Source: Setomelanomma holmii
Lineage: Eukaryota > Ascomycota > Dothideomycetes > Pleosporales > Phaeosphaeriaceae
Assembly (NCBI GenBank): GCA_010015745.1
Contig: ML978273.1
Span: 30,613-94,612 of the forward strand
DNA: 64,000 nucleotides
Reading direction: 5' to 3'
In this document: piece after piece, positions 10,739 to 22,326 of the stretch
How positions within the stretch are numbered: the first letter of the stretch is position 1
Layout: every line of letters begins with the position of its first letter
Program-made: the position numbers and the translations under genes
Notes under the pieces: model-generated
Databases searched by the model: none
Told to the model about the DNA's origin: nothing
Seen by the model: only the letters and a program-made list of their open reading frames with translations

Positions 10739-12831
10739 TTTCTCGATCAAGTCCAAGAAGGCAGGAACGCACTCAAATCAGTAATTGTACTGTACCACCG
10801 CAATCAGCACAATGGTCTGAGCGCTCGCGAACCACATTCTTTATCTAAGGCTGACAGCCTTACCCCTGTCAACCCCAGATGGAAGGTCTGATCTAAGAGC
10901 GGCAGGTAAGAACTAGAAGCGGCACTCATATGCAGATATATGCAAGCCAGCCACACCATCGCTCGAGCTTGCTCAAAGTGTAACAAAGGCCGAGGCACAG
11001 AACAGGTTCGATGGCAGTTGGCGCAAATCGGCGAGCTGAAGTGGCACGCCTGTGGTTTCTTGAGTGTTCCAAAGACGTGACCAGTACCGAGGCTATGCGT
11101 CGAGGCGCACTATTGCGCGCTCGAAGCGACGGGAGATGTGCGTAGGGCGGTAGGCTAGAGACGTTGGTGCCGCCGGGGGTCATGTTGATTGATCTGACAA
11201 GAGAGTCGCGTGGGGTGCTTCACGTACGACAAATTGCCCGATAACAAGATGCAGTACTGATGTACCAACATAGCAGACCTTCGCTGTAATTGTATCCATG
11301 ATCGATGTCACTCGCAACCGATCTTGCGGATCGTGTTCGGGCAGATTTGGATCGTGGTAATTCTCACATGGCCGCACAACCAAATCCAGGCCCAAGCGCA
11401 TTCCGGGCGAACACATTTACCACACGACGGGGCGGTCATCGTCATTGGCACGGTGTCGGTAGGACCTTCGAAGTGGGTACCCAGGTGATCGAAATGGCGC
11501 GCATACAATCTGAAACAGACCTGCCCAACGTGGTGATCGTCCCGCGAGCTATGTATCTTTCGGCGGTTTCAAGAAGCCTCCAGGTTTCCAATGCCGAGGG
11601 CCTTGCAGTAGCACCGGCTGGACTTGAGTGCTGTAAGGCTAGTGTATGAATCACGGATGCGTCTAGCCGCGACCACGTGGACGCGAAAGTATCCTCCGTG
11701 TACCGACATGGCTGGTGCATTCGTGCCGGATGCGGGCCCGCTGCATGCTCGGTGTCATCAACATCATATTTTCGAAATATTTGGGTTTCGATTGGATGCC
11801 GGGCTGAAGGTCGCTATTGTTCTGCTCCAGGTTGACGTACAGCGGGCAGGAGCTGAAGCTCCGCTTGTGTTACAAAGTCGGTCCGTGCACAAACCAATGC
11901 CATCATTACCCACGCCTGGCAAGGCACCGAGGCTGCCACAATACACTCCGCCCTGAACGGCTTAACATCAATTGCATCAGGCTTATCGCGCGCAAAGATA
12001 CGAATGACACATTTTTTCCAAGGCATGGTCTGCGATCGCTGCGTTCTAGACACAATACCTGACATTCGCGTTCGACGCCGAAAAGTGCCGCCTGTCATTT
12101 TCCTTTCTTCAACACGACCTTCCTCATGCGCAATCTAAGACACTCCAGCCTATGCCTCAAGCTTCTCAAGAAGTGGAAGCTAAGACTTCGGTAATATGAC
12201 AACATGTTCAAACATGGTATCAGCAATTGACTGGACGGCGGCGCGGTGAAGCGACGACAGAAAACACAATAAGACGGTGATTATCACGAAATGTCACCGA
12301 TCAAAATTGATTGGTTAGGTCACAATTGCTATCGATGTGATTGAGGGTAGCTGAACAGCTCTTGGCCAATGATGGAGGGCGAGCGTCGAAACAAGACACC
12401 CTGCGCAAAAAAGATGATTATTGGGGCTGGATGCAAGCTTCATTCCTGTGCGACACATTTGACCGTCCACAGTATTGCGGCCCTAAAGCCGTAACTATTT
12501 CGCTCCAGTATCACCGAAACACAGACAATTATGTGCTACTTAAGCCATATCCTGAGAGTAGAGTCGTTGGATGCAGCATCTGTCCTCTCGCACGATTTGC
12601 AGAGACGCTGTGGACTATCTGGAGGCAGGTCTACCAATGCCACGAAAATGATAGGCCGGCAATGGGATAGGGAAAGAATGGTATGACGCTGAAATCCGAT
12701 GCTCAGCCCGATATGGTGGCTGCGCGCACATCCCCTGCCAAGCGGAACAGACTACATTTCAGCTCACAGCCTAGAACTACAACCTCGTTAACACCGCCCC
12801 CGGCTTTCGATGATCTTGTTTCCCGTCCGCA
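10739..12831. other. 2.1 kb without a supported gene
   Basis: Several 60-115 codon frames on both strands overlap one another without domain hallmarks or splice-linked continuity. I could not match any to a family. The segment precedes a HET pseudogene and may hold further decayed coding sequence that I cannot recognise. Confidence 0.4.
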
Positions 12832-14800
12832 ATGGCTGCAAATGCAACTTGGCCGCTTGCGAGATTCAATCATGAGCCACTTCCAGATTCAACAAGTCAC
12901 TTTCGTCTTATCGAGATCTTCCAAGGAGGACTTGATGCTCAAGGCCACGTTGTGTAAAGTTTGACAACATGGCGCATCGACGATGCGCCATTTTACTATA
13001 CAATATCCTATACCTGGGGCGATGAACAGGACACTGTGTACATTATCATCAACGATGCGGAAATGACCGTACGGGTCAACTGTGACTATGCGCTTCGACA
13101 AGCGCTTGCCTCCGAAGCAAGCAAATACCTCTGGATCGACGCGATCTGCATTGATCAAATGGCAACACAAGAGAGAAACCATCGGGTGGCTATGATGGGC
13201 AAAGTGTACTCGAGAGCAGCACATGTTCTTGCTTGTGTTGGGAATCACGCAGATGATAGCCAATTCCTTTTCACTAATCTCGGAAAAGAACAGTCGTTGC
13301 TATCTAAGATCTACTCACCAGTGTCCAGCAGAGGCGAATTGTGCGCGGATGGTTGGACTATCAGGAACCCGATCTTTTCGTCCAAGTGGCTAAGTTCGAT
13401 GTGCATCCTGTCCACCGGAACAGTAACGAGGAAGAGACTCGCTGCAGCATTTGCTCGGTTCGTGGAGCGCCCATACTTTTCGCGCGTTTGGGTAAGCTCT
13501 TTGAACCGCAGTGGCCGAAGGTCCTGTGCTAAATATTCATACAGATTCTCCAAGAACTATATTTAGCAATGACAATATCATGCTTGTGCGGCACAGACTC
13601 AAGACCTTTCAATGACTTACTTGCCACAAGTATGCTTCTGAAGTTTTGGGATGAGAGAGGACAAGGACCGGTTATGAATCTCCGGTCGATGAGTGCGATT
13701 CTGCGTCTACCACGCTCACCATTCTACCTGCTGCGCCGTCAGAGAGCTTGCTGCGATATTTATGACGGTTCAGATCCCATAATAGACCGTCTTGGCTGCC
13801 TCACCTTCGCCACTGGATACCAGAAACCACGCGAGATCAACCACATGTTGCGCGTCATGCAATACTTCGATTGTGCAGACGTGAGGGACAAATTGTACGG
13901 GATTCTGTCCATTGTGGACTGGGGTGGCATAGCGCCGTCCAAAGTGCCTCATCCAGATTATGGGAGGACTTCAATTGAGGTGATATCCACCATCCTCAGC
14001 TTGTATCTCTTAGATATCAAAAGTTTGGGCTTGGGCGATGTTGAACGGGCTGTCGGGTTGTATTTTACCTTTACTATCACCCCGAGCAACGCTGGCCTGC
14101 AAAGAGCATTCCACGCACGGTGTTTCGACAGGACCGTTCTCGAAGTTCTTCGATCGTGTGGCAAGCCGCACATTGGAAGTATAGATTCATCAGTCATGGG
14201 AGCCAGTCTCTCCGTCGCTTCAATCGCAGGAAGCGAGCTTTGTTACCATAGCCTGGTGGTACTATTCCCTCTACGCGAAAAAGATGGTGTGGAATTCGCC
14301 TGCGTCATCCAGCCACTACCGGTGTCGCATTGAACGATACCTTGCAGCGCAAATATCTCTGCTGCTGTGGAATCCAAGCGAATGAATCACATGTAAATAT
14401 CGTCGATGAAGATGGCGTGATTTTCGCTCACGCACCGCTAGGTACTGTGCCCCAGTGACACTTACTTGACGTATGGCTTTGCCTCAGTCGCGACGGTCTG
14501 GGCTCTTGGATTGGTAGTGCGACCATCGGGGCCGGGTGTCTATAAGATAATCGGCTAAGCCTTTCAAGCTGGAGATGAAGACGCACACTGGTCATGGTCG
14601 CTAGCCTGGGACCGGTACTGGCCTGTGTGGGATGCGTAAGATCTTCTGGTGTTGTCTTGGACCTATGGAATCTGGTATCAATGTCGACAGCCTCACTACG
14701 AATTGGCATGTCTCAATCTGCGTGTCTGCGGCAGTGATGACTCTTCATTTTCCGAAGGTTCAATTGATCAGCGAGATCTGTTCTAAGTCCAAAGCGATAA
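12832..14800 (+). pseudogene. HET-domain incompatibility gene, decayed
   Basis: From the ATG at 12832 the frame reads FNHEPLPDST and FRLIEIFQGG, which parallels the start of the intact HET gene at 37111-39189. It then meets TAA at 12955. The same frame continues with ISYTWGDE, LWIDAICIDQ and RVAMMGKVYS, the three core HET motifs. The intron 13492-13544 leads to a second exon with ILQELYLA. Exon 2 stops at 14331, but recognisable sequence goes on: YLCCCG to IVDEDGVIFAHAP one frame over, then GLVVRP..YKIIG and DLLVLSW back in the first frame. That last part has stops at 14556 and 14637. The intact paralog shows matching segments in order. The gene is dead or at best truncated; the right boundary is approximate. 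Confidence 0.8.
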
Positions 14801-15196
14801 TCGTTCGTGAGAAGCTGTCGAATACTGATACAATACGAGATCTTTTGTTATTGAGATGACCAACATCGCAATAAACCAGATTCGGCCGAGTCGATCTGGG
14901 ATATCTAGGTAATATGTTGTGGGACTCTGGTCATCTGACCCAGTGCTCACATAAGTTCAAGCCAAGTAATTCACGTAAAGGACACTGCTCCACTTCAGAC
15001 GGTGCACATGGCGGAGACGGTCTCGCGTCAGCGATCTCCTGGCTCGAACTCCAGTGAGCCGAGGCGATAAAGATGTTTCGAGTGGAGGTGTGCACGGCTG
15101 CATGGGTAAGGAGATCGGCAGCTTGAGTATCCACGTTATCATTTGAATATTGATACATAATAAAGCTCATACACCTTTCTCCCCATTATCAAGTAT
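14801..15196. other. intergenic, no gene seen
   Basis: No supported gene; this is the downstream side of the sedolisin gene. Confidence 0.5.
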
Positions 15197-17047
15197 CTAC
15201 GCCCTGTAGCCACCATACCGACTCGGCAGCACCGCCTTCAACAACTTCGGGAAATTCGGCGTTCCCAGACCCGAGACCGGGTCCCATCCAGTCGTCGCAT
15301 TCCAGCTGGCATACGGAATGACAGGGCTACCATTCAGCGGGCCATGGAACCTAGCATGACCATCACAGCCAGTGCTACCTCCAAGAACAATATCGTTCAA
15401 GGCCGTAGGATTCGAGTAGAGGAGTGGGTTCAAGAAGCCGAGCGCGGGCTTCTTGGACTTCAGTCGGGCGTCGTTGAGGAGAGCGACGATACCAGCGAAC
15501 GCGGGCGCGGAGGCTGAGGTACCCTGGTAGCTCTTGAGCACGCCCTTGTCGTAGACGCGGAAGCCGTAGCCCTGAGCGGCGACATCAGGGAAGCCACGGC
15601 CGTGGCGGTTAAAGTAGGGCTTGTTCGCCTCGCCGAGCTTGTGGAAGTACGCCTTGATGGCATCGTCCTGGTACGATGGGCGCTTCCAGTAGTCTGAGAA
15701 ACCACCCGAGGAGAAGAACGTCGCGGTCTCGTTGAGGTAGCGAGTCGAGCCGACGGAGGTCACGAATGGGCAGGCAGCAGGGTACTGGGGCTGGAATTTG
15801 GTCGTGTTCTTGCCGTCGTTGCTCTGGCAGGCAGATCCGACACCGCTGTCGCCGGAGGAGAAGATGACGCTGACACCGCGGGATCCGAGCTGAGCGAAGA
15901 GGTTGCAGACAGTCAAGGCGTAAGACTTGGGCACGCTCTGCTCGTTCTCGCCGTAAGAGGTCGAGATAACCTGGGGGAGATCCTTCTGGTCAAGCTTGAG
16001 AACGTTCTGGAGGAAGTCGAGGTAAGGCTCGTTGGCGCTGTCAGCCTCATCAGGCTGATCAAGATCAGCGACCCAAGGACCACGCCCTCCAGTGCTGAAC
16101 TCAGTTACTGGGAGAGGGCTGCTGACACCAACGATGTACTGCAGATCCAAGTTGGCCTCACCACTGTCGTCGCTAGAGTTCTGGGCGTTGAGACCGCCGT
16201 TGTACTGAATGACCGAAAAGTTCTGGCCGACAGCCTCAGGAAGAATATTCTGCTCAAATAGCGCGAGGTCGCGGTAGCGGGCATACTCCTCCAAGTAGCT
16301 GGCGAAAGCAACTTTGCTACCGCTGTTCGCATCAGGCGTGTAATTGATCTGGTAAAGCTGCTTGAGGCAAGCAGGGGTAATGCCAAGATCGCAGTTCACG
16401 GTAATATTGGCAGCGTTTGCAGCAATCGGAAGTTCCATCAGCTCGCTTGACATGTCGTGGTTGGCGCGGATGGCAGCGAAGCGAGTGGTTGGCTGGACCA
16501 AGTTGATATGTCCGGCAACCTCATCGGGAACCGAATACTCGAGCGTGCGGAGAGCCCTGCGCGGCTTTTTCTCGGTGCTCACGAACCAAGAAAACTGTGT
16601 ATCGAGCATCTTGTTCGCGACGCCAACGGTGGTCTTAATGGTCACCCAGTCGGCCTCTAACTCGGCGTTGTCAATGCCAACACTCTCGAGCCAGCTCGAC
16701 ACAGCGGATGTCGAATCAGCGCTTGGAAGCAACATCCTCTTCATCTCGTCGTGGGTCAAGAAGTGCTGGCCGTAGTTGGAGCTGGAAGGTGTGGACATGT
16801 CGATCACAGCCTTCTCGAACTTCTCGGCGTCTCCTTGCTTCAGCGCAATCTTGAGCCTGAGTGGTTCCGACTCCGCTGCGCTCTTCTGGAACTTCCATCC
16901 TGTGATGTTGTGTGAGCTTCATTGCAGGCACGGATATGAGTGAAGTGGCGACAAACCTTCTGGAGTCCCAAATAGCTTCTCAAATGGCTCCGCAAGACTG
17001 CTTCCAGCCAGCAGAGAGCCAACGAAGAGTGCTAGAAGAGGTGCCAT
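15197..17047 (-). CDS. sedolisin (tripeptidyl-peptidase I family, S53)
   Basis: Exons 17047-16957 and 16899-15197 give 597 residues; the 57-nt intron starts GTTTGT. The start ATG opens into a signal peptide (about residues 1-19, LLALFVGSLLAGSSLA). A pro-domain runs to about residue 200. The catalytic domain carries the S53 triad: Glu278 and Asp282 in GEANLDLQ, Ser492 in GTSASAP, with oxyanion Asp381 in SSGDSG. The C-terminal calcium site is DIVLGGSTGCDG. These are secreted acid proteases that release tripeptides from protein N-termini, used in nutrition or infection. Complete and apparently functional. It lies downstream of a Zn2Cys6 gene on the same strand. Confidence 0.93.
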
Positions 17048-17518
17048 TGCTGCCGTCGCTGATCGAAAAAACCAAGGCAGAAGGATGGAAAGGCAGTGAG
17101 AGATCGCTGGAGGCGAACCATTGTGAGGTTTATGTACTCTCAAACACGATGCACTGTTCATGCGCGCAATATCGGGCTGCCTTGTCGAGTTAGATCGCTG
17201 TCACTGCAATGATCGGTGCAATTTTCGAACTGTCCAGGGAAAGTCAAGCCTCGTGGTCCGGTCTTGACGAAGCTTGTGCGGCTCAAAGCTCCTGCCTGTT
17301 TGGGCTTTAGCCTACCGATAACAGCGGCTCGGATCTCCGTATTTGATGCAGGTCCTCAACAGCGCCAAACGTGATAGGCCGCGATCATCATAACCACAAA
17401 TCTTGTCCCGGTGCCGTGACAGACCGTGGTTGTGGTTTGGTAAAGTGATGCAGGTGTTCCTTGTGGATAGCACAAGCTACTTTCATTGAGGCAAAGCAGC
17501 TCGCGTGCCTCTCACGAG
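17048..17518. other. promoter region of the sedolisin gene
   Basis: 470 bp between the sedolisin start and the stop of the next gene. No further gene seen. Confidence 0.5.
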
Positions 17519-19552
17519 CTAAAGTACATCGCCACCGTATTGTATCGATTGTCCTTCCATACCCTCGAACAAACTGTTGAACAAGGATTCGTTAACGTTT
17601 TGCAGTGTCCAATCGTCAGGCCCCTCGAGGCTGGGGAATTGGACGTCGGTGTTCTCGAAGCCCTCGACTGCCAACGATTGCAAGGTCCACTGCAGATCGT
17701 CCTCGTTCTCCGTCGGTAGGTTATCGGCATTGCCCTGGCCGTATGCTGTTGAGGTCATTGCAGCCTCTGCAGCAGGTCTAAAGGGCGGCCTGCGCTCGAG
17801 GTTGATGGTGCCAAAGTGTGGTATATGTATTTGAAGCCTCTTCTTGCTATCGACGAAGCCTCCTTCGAGCCCGGAAGCCCCATCACCGCTCCCTGTCGCC
17901 ACCGCATCATATTCTACACCTGCAGCGGCATCGAGTTCCACGTCAAGAATATGTCGCAAAATAGGAGCAAGTCTCGACAATATTTCATCATTTGGCATGC
18001 GATCAAATGTTGTCAGAATGTGCTCCATGAGGCCACGATCGGACGGACGATTGAGTCGGAGAACTTGCCTGATACCAGACGTGTTTGACGACCCAATCAA
18101 GCACTGCGAATTGATGTGAGCGAGAGAAAGTACCATGACGGCGATGAAGGCCAAATAGTCGAGACCTCGACAATAGAAATGGCCTGGGTTCCAGATGCGG
18201 AACGCAGAGTATCTTGTCAGTATCTCCCGACTAGCCATTGCGGCAGCCAGCTTATGGTAGTTGCTATCCTTCTCTTGAGCTGGGCGAAGGAGAAAAGGTA
18301 GGTGAATGCGCAGGACAAGGTGATAATGTGAGAGTTGGTACATCGCTTGCGCAACATCATGGAGAGTATCCGGTGCGATGTTGTCATGAGCTTGGAAGGC
18401 TGGCACGAGCCACCATTGAGCGGGCATCACGGCTGCAGCGTTCTGCAGCATGTCCTCAATGTCTTGCGTGTCGATCGCGGCACCCTTTCGGTCAAGGATG
18501 TAGCCGGCGATGATGCACTGTAATCGAGCCATGCGATCCAGTGGTTGGCACGCGGCTAATGCCGCTGGGCTCAATGCTTTAGTGTCAATCGAAGATCTTG
18601 GAAGTCCAAGTGTGACCGACAGGTAACTGTCCATCTCAATGATGCGGAAGTAGAGCTGCTGGGGATCCAAGCCGGCCCTGGTGTTTGGATCAAGGATTCT
18701 GAGAGATGAAGAGTGAGAGTATCGGTGGAGGCCAACCATCTGTGCAACAGTGGTAGCTCGACGGACTGCCATGCAAGCTTTGTGTAGGTTGCCTGCATAG
18801 TTTTGGATCATGGCTTCGATCATGATGCATTCAATGCCTTCGACAGACGCAGTCAAGTCGTCGTTGGTTGTGACAAATCGAACAGCCGTATCGAGAGCGT
18901 GAGTCATGATTGCGCTTAAGTGATTGCGCGTCGGCGTCGGCGTATGTGGCGAAGATACAGCTCCTTGCAAGAGACTGCTAAGCAGGAGTAGTTTCCTTGC
19001 AAACATGACGGGATGTGAATCTCTTGGAGGGAGTCGCAGCATTGTGCGTGGTGATTCTGGTTCTTGGTTCAATTGCGTGGAGGAAGTCGTGCACACCTTC
19101 ATATGTACATGTGTTGACAAACCAATCGGAAGCTCATAGATCTGGTCAAGATCATGCTCGGGAGGCCATGCGGCAACAAGGTCTCGTGCTAAGCCAGTGT
19201 AGTGGTCAGCCATCGAGTTGTCCAAGAACTGCGGGGTGACCGCGTTCGGAGAGCTAGGTTTCTGGCCTTGAAGCGCTCCTTCAAATGCGGTCGCCGCAGT
19301 AGCGTTCACGACCAGGCTCTCCAGAGTGTTCTCAATTCTCTTCAGACGTTCTTCAATGCCACCATCTGTTCTCTCAGCCTGTCCATCATCGTACTCTTGG
19401 CTGATGCATGTGATCTGCCTTTGGATGCAATTTTCGCATGACTTGTTTGCTGGTAAAGCATAAATGCATCGGACTTTCCGCCGCTTGCACTCCCAGCAAT
19501 TTCGGGTGCCCTTGCGGACCTTCCTTTTCTTGGTCGGTGATACTTCGTGCAT
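17519..19552 (-). CDS. Zn2Cys6 transcription factor
   Basis: A single exon of 677 residues. The zinc cluster starts at Cys19 (CWECKRRKVRC) and ends CENCIQRQITC, with normal spacing. A short coiled segment follows (about residues 65-85, EERLKRIENTLESL). The middle homology region (about residues 190-480) contains GLHRYSHSS and FRIIEMDSYLS. The acidic C-terminal tail could be an activation region. Its upstream region holds TTCGACCGAA and an overlapping copy, a palindrome also present three times before the NmrA-like gene. Joint or self-regulation is plausible. The target pathway is not evident. Confidence 0.92.
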   Translation of the reverse strand: MHEVSPTKKRKVRKGTRNCWECKRRKVRCIYALPANKSCENCIQRQITCISQEYDDGQAERTDGGIEERLKRIENTLESLVVNATAATAFEGALQGQKPSSPNAVTPQFLDNSMADHYTGLARDLVAAWPPEHDLDQIYELPIGLSTHVHMKVCTTSSTQLNQEPESPRTMLRLPPRDSHPVMFARKLLLLSSLLQGAVSSPHTPTPTRNHLSAIMTHALDTAVRFVTTNDDLTASVEGIECIMIEAMIQNYAGNLHKACMAVRRATTVAQMVGLHRYSHSSSLRILDPNTRAGLDPQQLYFRIIEMDSYLSVTLGLPRSSIDTKALSPAALAACQPLDRMARLQCIIAGYILDRKGAAIDTQDIEDMLQNAAAVMPAQWWLVPAFQAHDNIAPDTLHDVAQAMYQLSHYHLVLRIHLPFLLRPAQEKDSNYHKLAAAMASREILTRYSAFRIWNPGHFYCRGLDYLAFIAVMVLSLAHINSQCLIGSSNTSGIRQVLRLNRPSDRGLMEHILTTFDRMPNDEILSRLAPILRHILDVELDAAAGVEYDAVATGSGDGASGLEGGFVDSKKRLQIHIPHFGTINLERRPPFRPAAEAAMTSTAYGQGNADNLPTENEDDLQWTLQSLAVEGFENTDVQFPSLEGPDDWTLQNVNESLFNSLFEGMEGQSIQYGGDVL

Positions 19553-19679
19553 CAGAATTGGTGTACTTCGTCGTCAGAAGGGCGAAAGAAAGCTGACACG
19601 CAAGAGTCATTTGGGTGAGAGTTGTGATGACGAGATGGCAAAGCGGCAGGTGAGATGTGGTAGTTCCTTCCCTCCCCGC

Positions 19680-19699
19680 TTCGACCGAATCCGGCCGAA
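19680..19699. promoter_or_regulatory. tandem TTCGACCGAA / TCCGGCCGAA sites
   Basis: The palindrome-like TTCGACCGAA at 19680-19689 is followed directly by TCCGGCCGAA at 19690-19699. Both lie in the 130-150 bp upstream of the Zn2Cys6 start at 19552. Related sites lie in the NmrA-like promoter. Confidence 0.45.
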
Positions 19700-19808
19700 T
19701 GACCCACGCTCACTCCTGCCGTATCGAGGATCACACACATGTTTAGACTTTACGACATTTCGATTGCACAATCTAGTAGTAGCTGGACTATCCATATTCC
19801 ATCATGAC

Positions 19809-20981
19809 TCAAGGCTTCCCAGCCCACGCCTCCCTCAAAAAGCCCTCCGCTTCCGTAAACTTGTACTCAGGCAACAGCTTATTCCACTCATCTCCTACCT
19901 CAAACGCCTTGTCTCTGATCGCCAACAATAACTCCGACACAATCATCTTGGATGCCGCCTCAACATGCTCCGGAAGAATGCTCGGATGATCCACCACTGG
20001 AAACCACGACGGTTTGTAGTTTCCAGACTCCAGCTGTTCCGAGCTGAAGTGTTCGTGAACGAATTCGCTACCTACGTGTCATTGTAAGCGTGGTGTCTGG
20101 ACATCAGAAATGCGTACGATCCTACCGCGAACGTCCTCACCAAGAGCGATAAGCTCGCCAATGCTAAAGTTAGAGCCTGACATGCCTCCCACCACGGGCC
20201 ATTCGCCTTCGAATTCGACCGCCTGGGCTACCACGTTGGCGAGGTCTTGCACCATGGTGAGGGTGATTGGGTCATCGTCACCTCCCTTTCGCATCAAAGC
20301 CCTGCGATGTGCAAAATCAAAAGGCGAATCAAGAGGTTTCACGTGTTTCGCAGAGTTGTACGGCCGCGTAAGGTAGTTCAGGAACAAGCCTGGCTGGAAG
20401 AGACAGTACTCGAGCACATTGGAGTTGGCGTTGATAGTGCACAGGTAATCCCGTGTCATGGCCTTGTACGTGTACCAGGGAAGATGGGAGAAGTTGGAGC
20501 TGGAGATATATTAGTAGGTGTCACTCAAATGATGATGAGATGTATTGCTGGGACTTACGAAGCCCATTCACTTGGCGCGAAGCGCTTCACACCTGCGGCA
20601 ATGGAAGCGTCGATGAGGTTCTTCTGCACCTTGAAAGCGCCTTCTTGGTCCTGATGCACGGAGATGAAGGATAGAACGGTATGAACGCCGGTGAGGAGCT
20701 TTGTGAGTTCGTCGACGTTCGAATACTCTGTCTTGGCCCAAGAGATGCCAGTGTCAGATTCAGTTTGAGGCGCGTCCTGGTTCGGATGAGTATGTTGTAT
20801 TCAAATACCTCTGGGATACCTACTCGGCGGGTGAAGATCATGATCTCGTGTTTCTTGGAAGCAACGAGAACGTCAACGATCTCCTGAGCGACATCTATGG
20901 GTGTCAATGGTAAAGCATTATACGTCATAAGGATACAGGAAACACACTGCCAGCGCCTCCAGCAATTGCGATTTTGACCAT
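19809..20981 (-). CDS. NmrA-like / isoflavone reductase-type NAD(P)-binding protein
   Basis: Exons 20981-20948, 20894-20824, 20776-20559, 20499-20126 and 20071-19809 give 319 residues, the usual family length; all five joins keep frame. Residues 1-12 form the dinucleotide-binding turn (VKIAIAGGAGN). VLSFISVHQ and RFAPSEWAS follow, as in the PCBER/isoflavone-reductase-like group. A substrate-domain stretch LTMVQDLANVVAQAVEFEGEWP is seen in shortened form as DLANVVAQAVE. Such proteins either reduce small aromatic substrates or act as NAD(P)-sensing regulators. The promoter contains three TTCGRCCGAW sites shared with the adjacent Zn2Cys6 gene, suggesting that the factor controls it. Confidence 0.9.
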
Positions 20982-22326
20982 GGTTGGAATAGAAGAGTGT
21001 CCAAACTTAATAAGAGCTCAGAGAGGATCAGAGAAGAGCTGTGCTGCTGATTGAGGAGAGTGAGGTTTGCGCAGGTCTATATACCTCCTTGGCCCGGACA
21101 TTCGACCGAATGGCCTCCCCAACCTCTCTCTCGTGCTACAACACCTTCGACCGATATACCATCCAGGAGGGCTGGTTTTGGACCGCTGCATAAGGTCATT
21201 GAAGTTGATTCGGCCGAATTGCGTAATGACCTGCAATAGTCAAGCTGCGGCAGCCTTCAAACCATGATGTACCAAGGCATGACCGCGATCTGGATGAACG
21301 AGCACGACCCGATGCTGGTGGACGCTGGAGGCGCCGTGAAGTCATGTGAAGATGGTCGCTATGAAAGTGTTGCGATAGCAATGCGCATCTGAATGCATAT
21401 CTGATTCATTCGAGCCATGGCCCACTGGAGGCAAAGGTCATCCTGGTTGATTTCTCGTCTTCGTGCAGCCCGTGTCAACTCTTTGTAACTCGAAAGTGTA
21501 TGCATAAGCGCAATCATATCGTGATCATCCTGTATAATATGCTGTGCAGCAAGATTTTGTAAGACATGGTGGCAGGGTCGAAAAGCAGGCTGTAGCGCTC
21601 GTGCTAAGACGCTATCTTTGTCATGACGTTCGCATGGTTCAGCCAGGGTCGGCCGTGTTTCCGATGCGCATGAATGATGGTCGTTGCCAAACAGAAAACA
21701 CAACACGTAACGTGAAGATCACAACAACAGTCAATTATCACGACCAACAACTTCAGCATAGAATTGGAGTGGACATGTGTGCGGCGATATAAAAAGGCCG
21801 AGCCGTAACCCCTTTCACTCAGCTCGTGATCTGAGGTTGGCTAGGAACAGGCTAGTTGTTTCAGGTTGTGGCAGGGAAGACGCTCGGGATGTGACCAAGG
21901 ACGGAGACCAAAATAATTCACGCCCACCACACTCTACCCCGACATTCACACAAGTACACGACAACCTGGCGCCGCCTTCACCCTCCCCACCCGCACCCAT
22001 TCACGGCCTATCGCTATACACCGCGCGCCTCGCCCCTTGCGCAGCGACACCTCAGCGACCTGCATGCTCGTGAAACCTCCGCGCCTGCACCCGGCACCTT
22101 CTCCGGTGCACCAGTCGCTCCTTCTCTGCCAGACGAACAAACATCGCATGCGATAGCACTCGAAGCATCGTCCTCGGCATACACGGCATCATATCAGCGA
22201 CATCGATTGTGCGCTCAGCCTCCTGTGTTGCCTGCCCTTGCGCCGATTGCGATTGCGCCTCGTAGGGCTTGGCGGCCGCTGGACATCCTGACGCGGAAAT
22301 TGAGCGACGCCGGGACATGAGCTAGG
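20982..22326. other. divergent intergenic region, no gene seen
   Basis: 1.3 kb between NmrA-like (leftwards) and BUD14 (rightwards). The left third holds TTCGRCCGAW palindromes. The right third is C-rich and pyrimidine-biased, in keeping with a long BUD14 leader. A 115-codon frame at 21359-21706 (minus strand) has no recognisable feature and I do not call it. Confidence 0.5.
21100..21219. promoter_or_regulatory. three TTCGRCCGAW sites upstream of the NmrA-like gene
   Basis: ATTCGACCGAAT at 21100-21111, TTCGACCGAT at 21146-21155 and the perfect palindrome ATTCGGCCGAAT at 21208-21219. They lie 120-240 bp upstream of the NmrA-like start at 20981. The same core appears before the neighbouring Zn2Cys6 gene. 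Confidence 0.5.

Noticed and set aside
10739..12831. a second membrane-protein or enzyme gene on the minus strand
   Set aside because: Frames such as 11814-12098 are open but have no recognisable family features and could not be joined by splice sites.
12683..12964. 93-codon frame upstream of the HET pseudogene
   Set aside because: It overlaps, in another frame, the segment from 12832 that aligns with the start of the intact HET paralog; no family features.
21359..21706. 115-codon minus-strand frame
   Set aside because: No domain, no splice continuity, lies in a divergent intergenic region.
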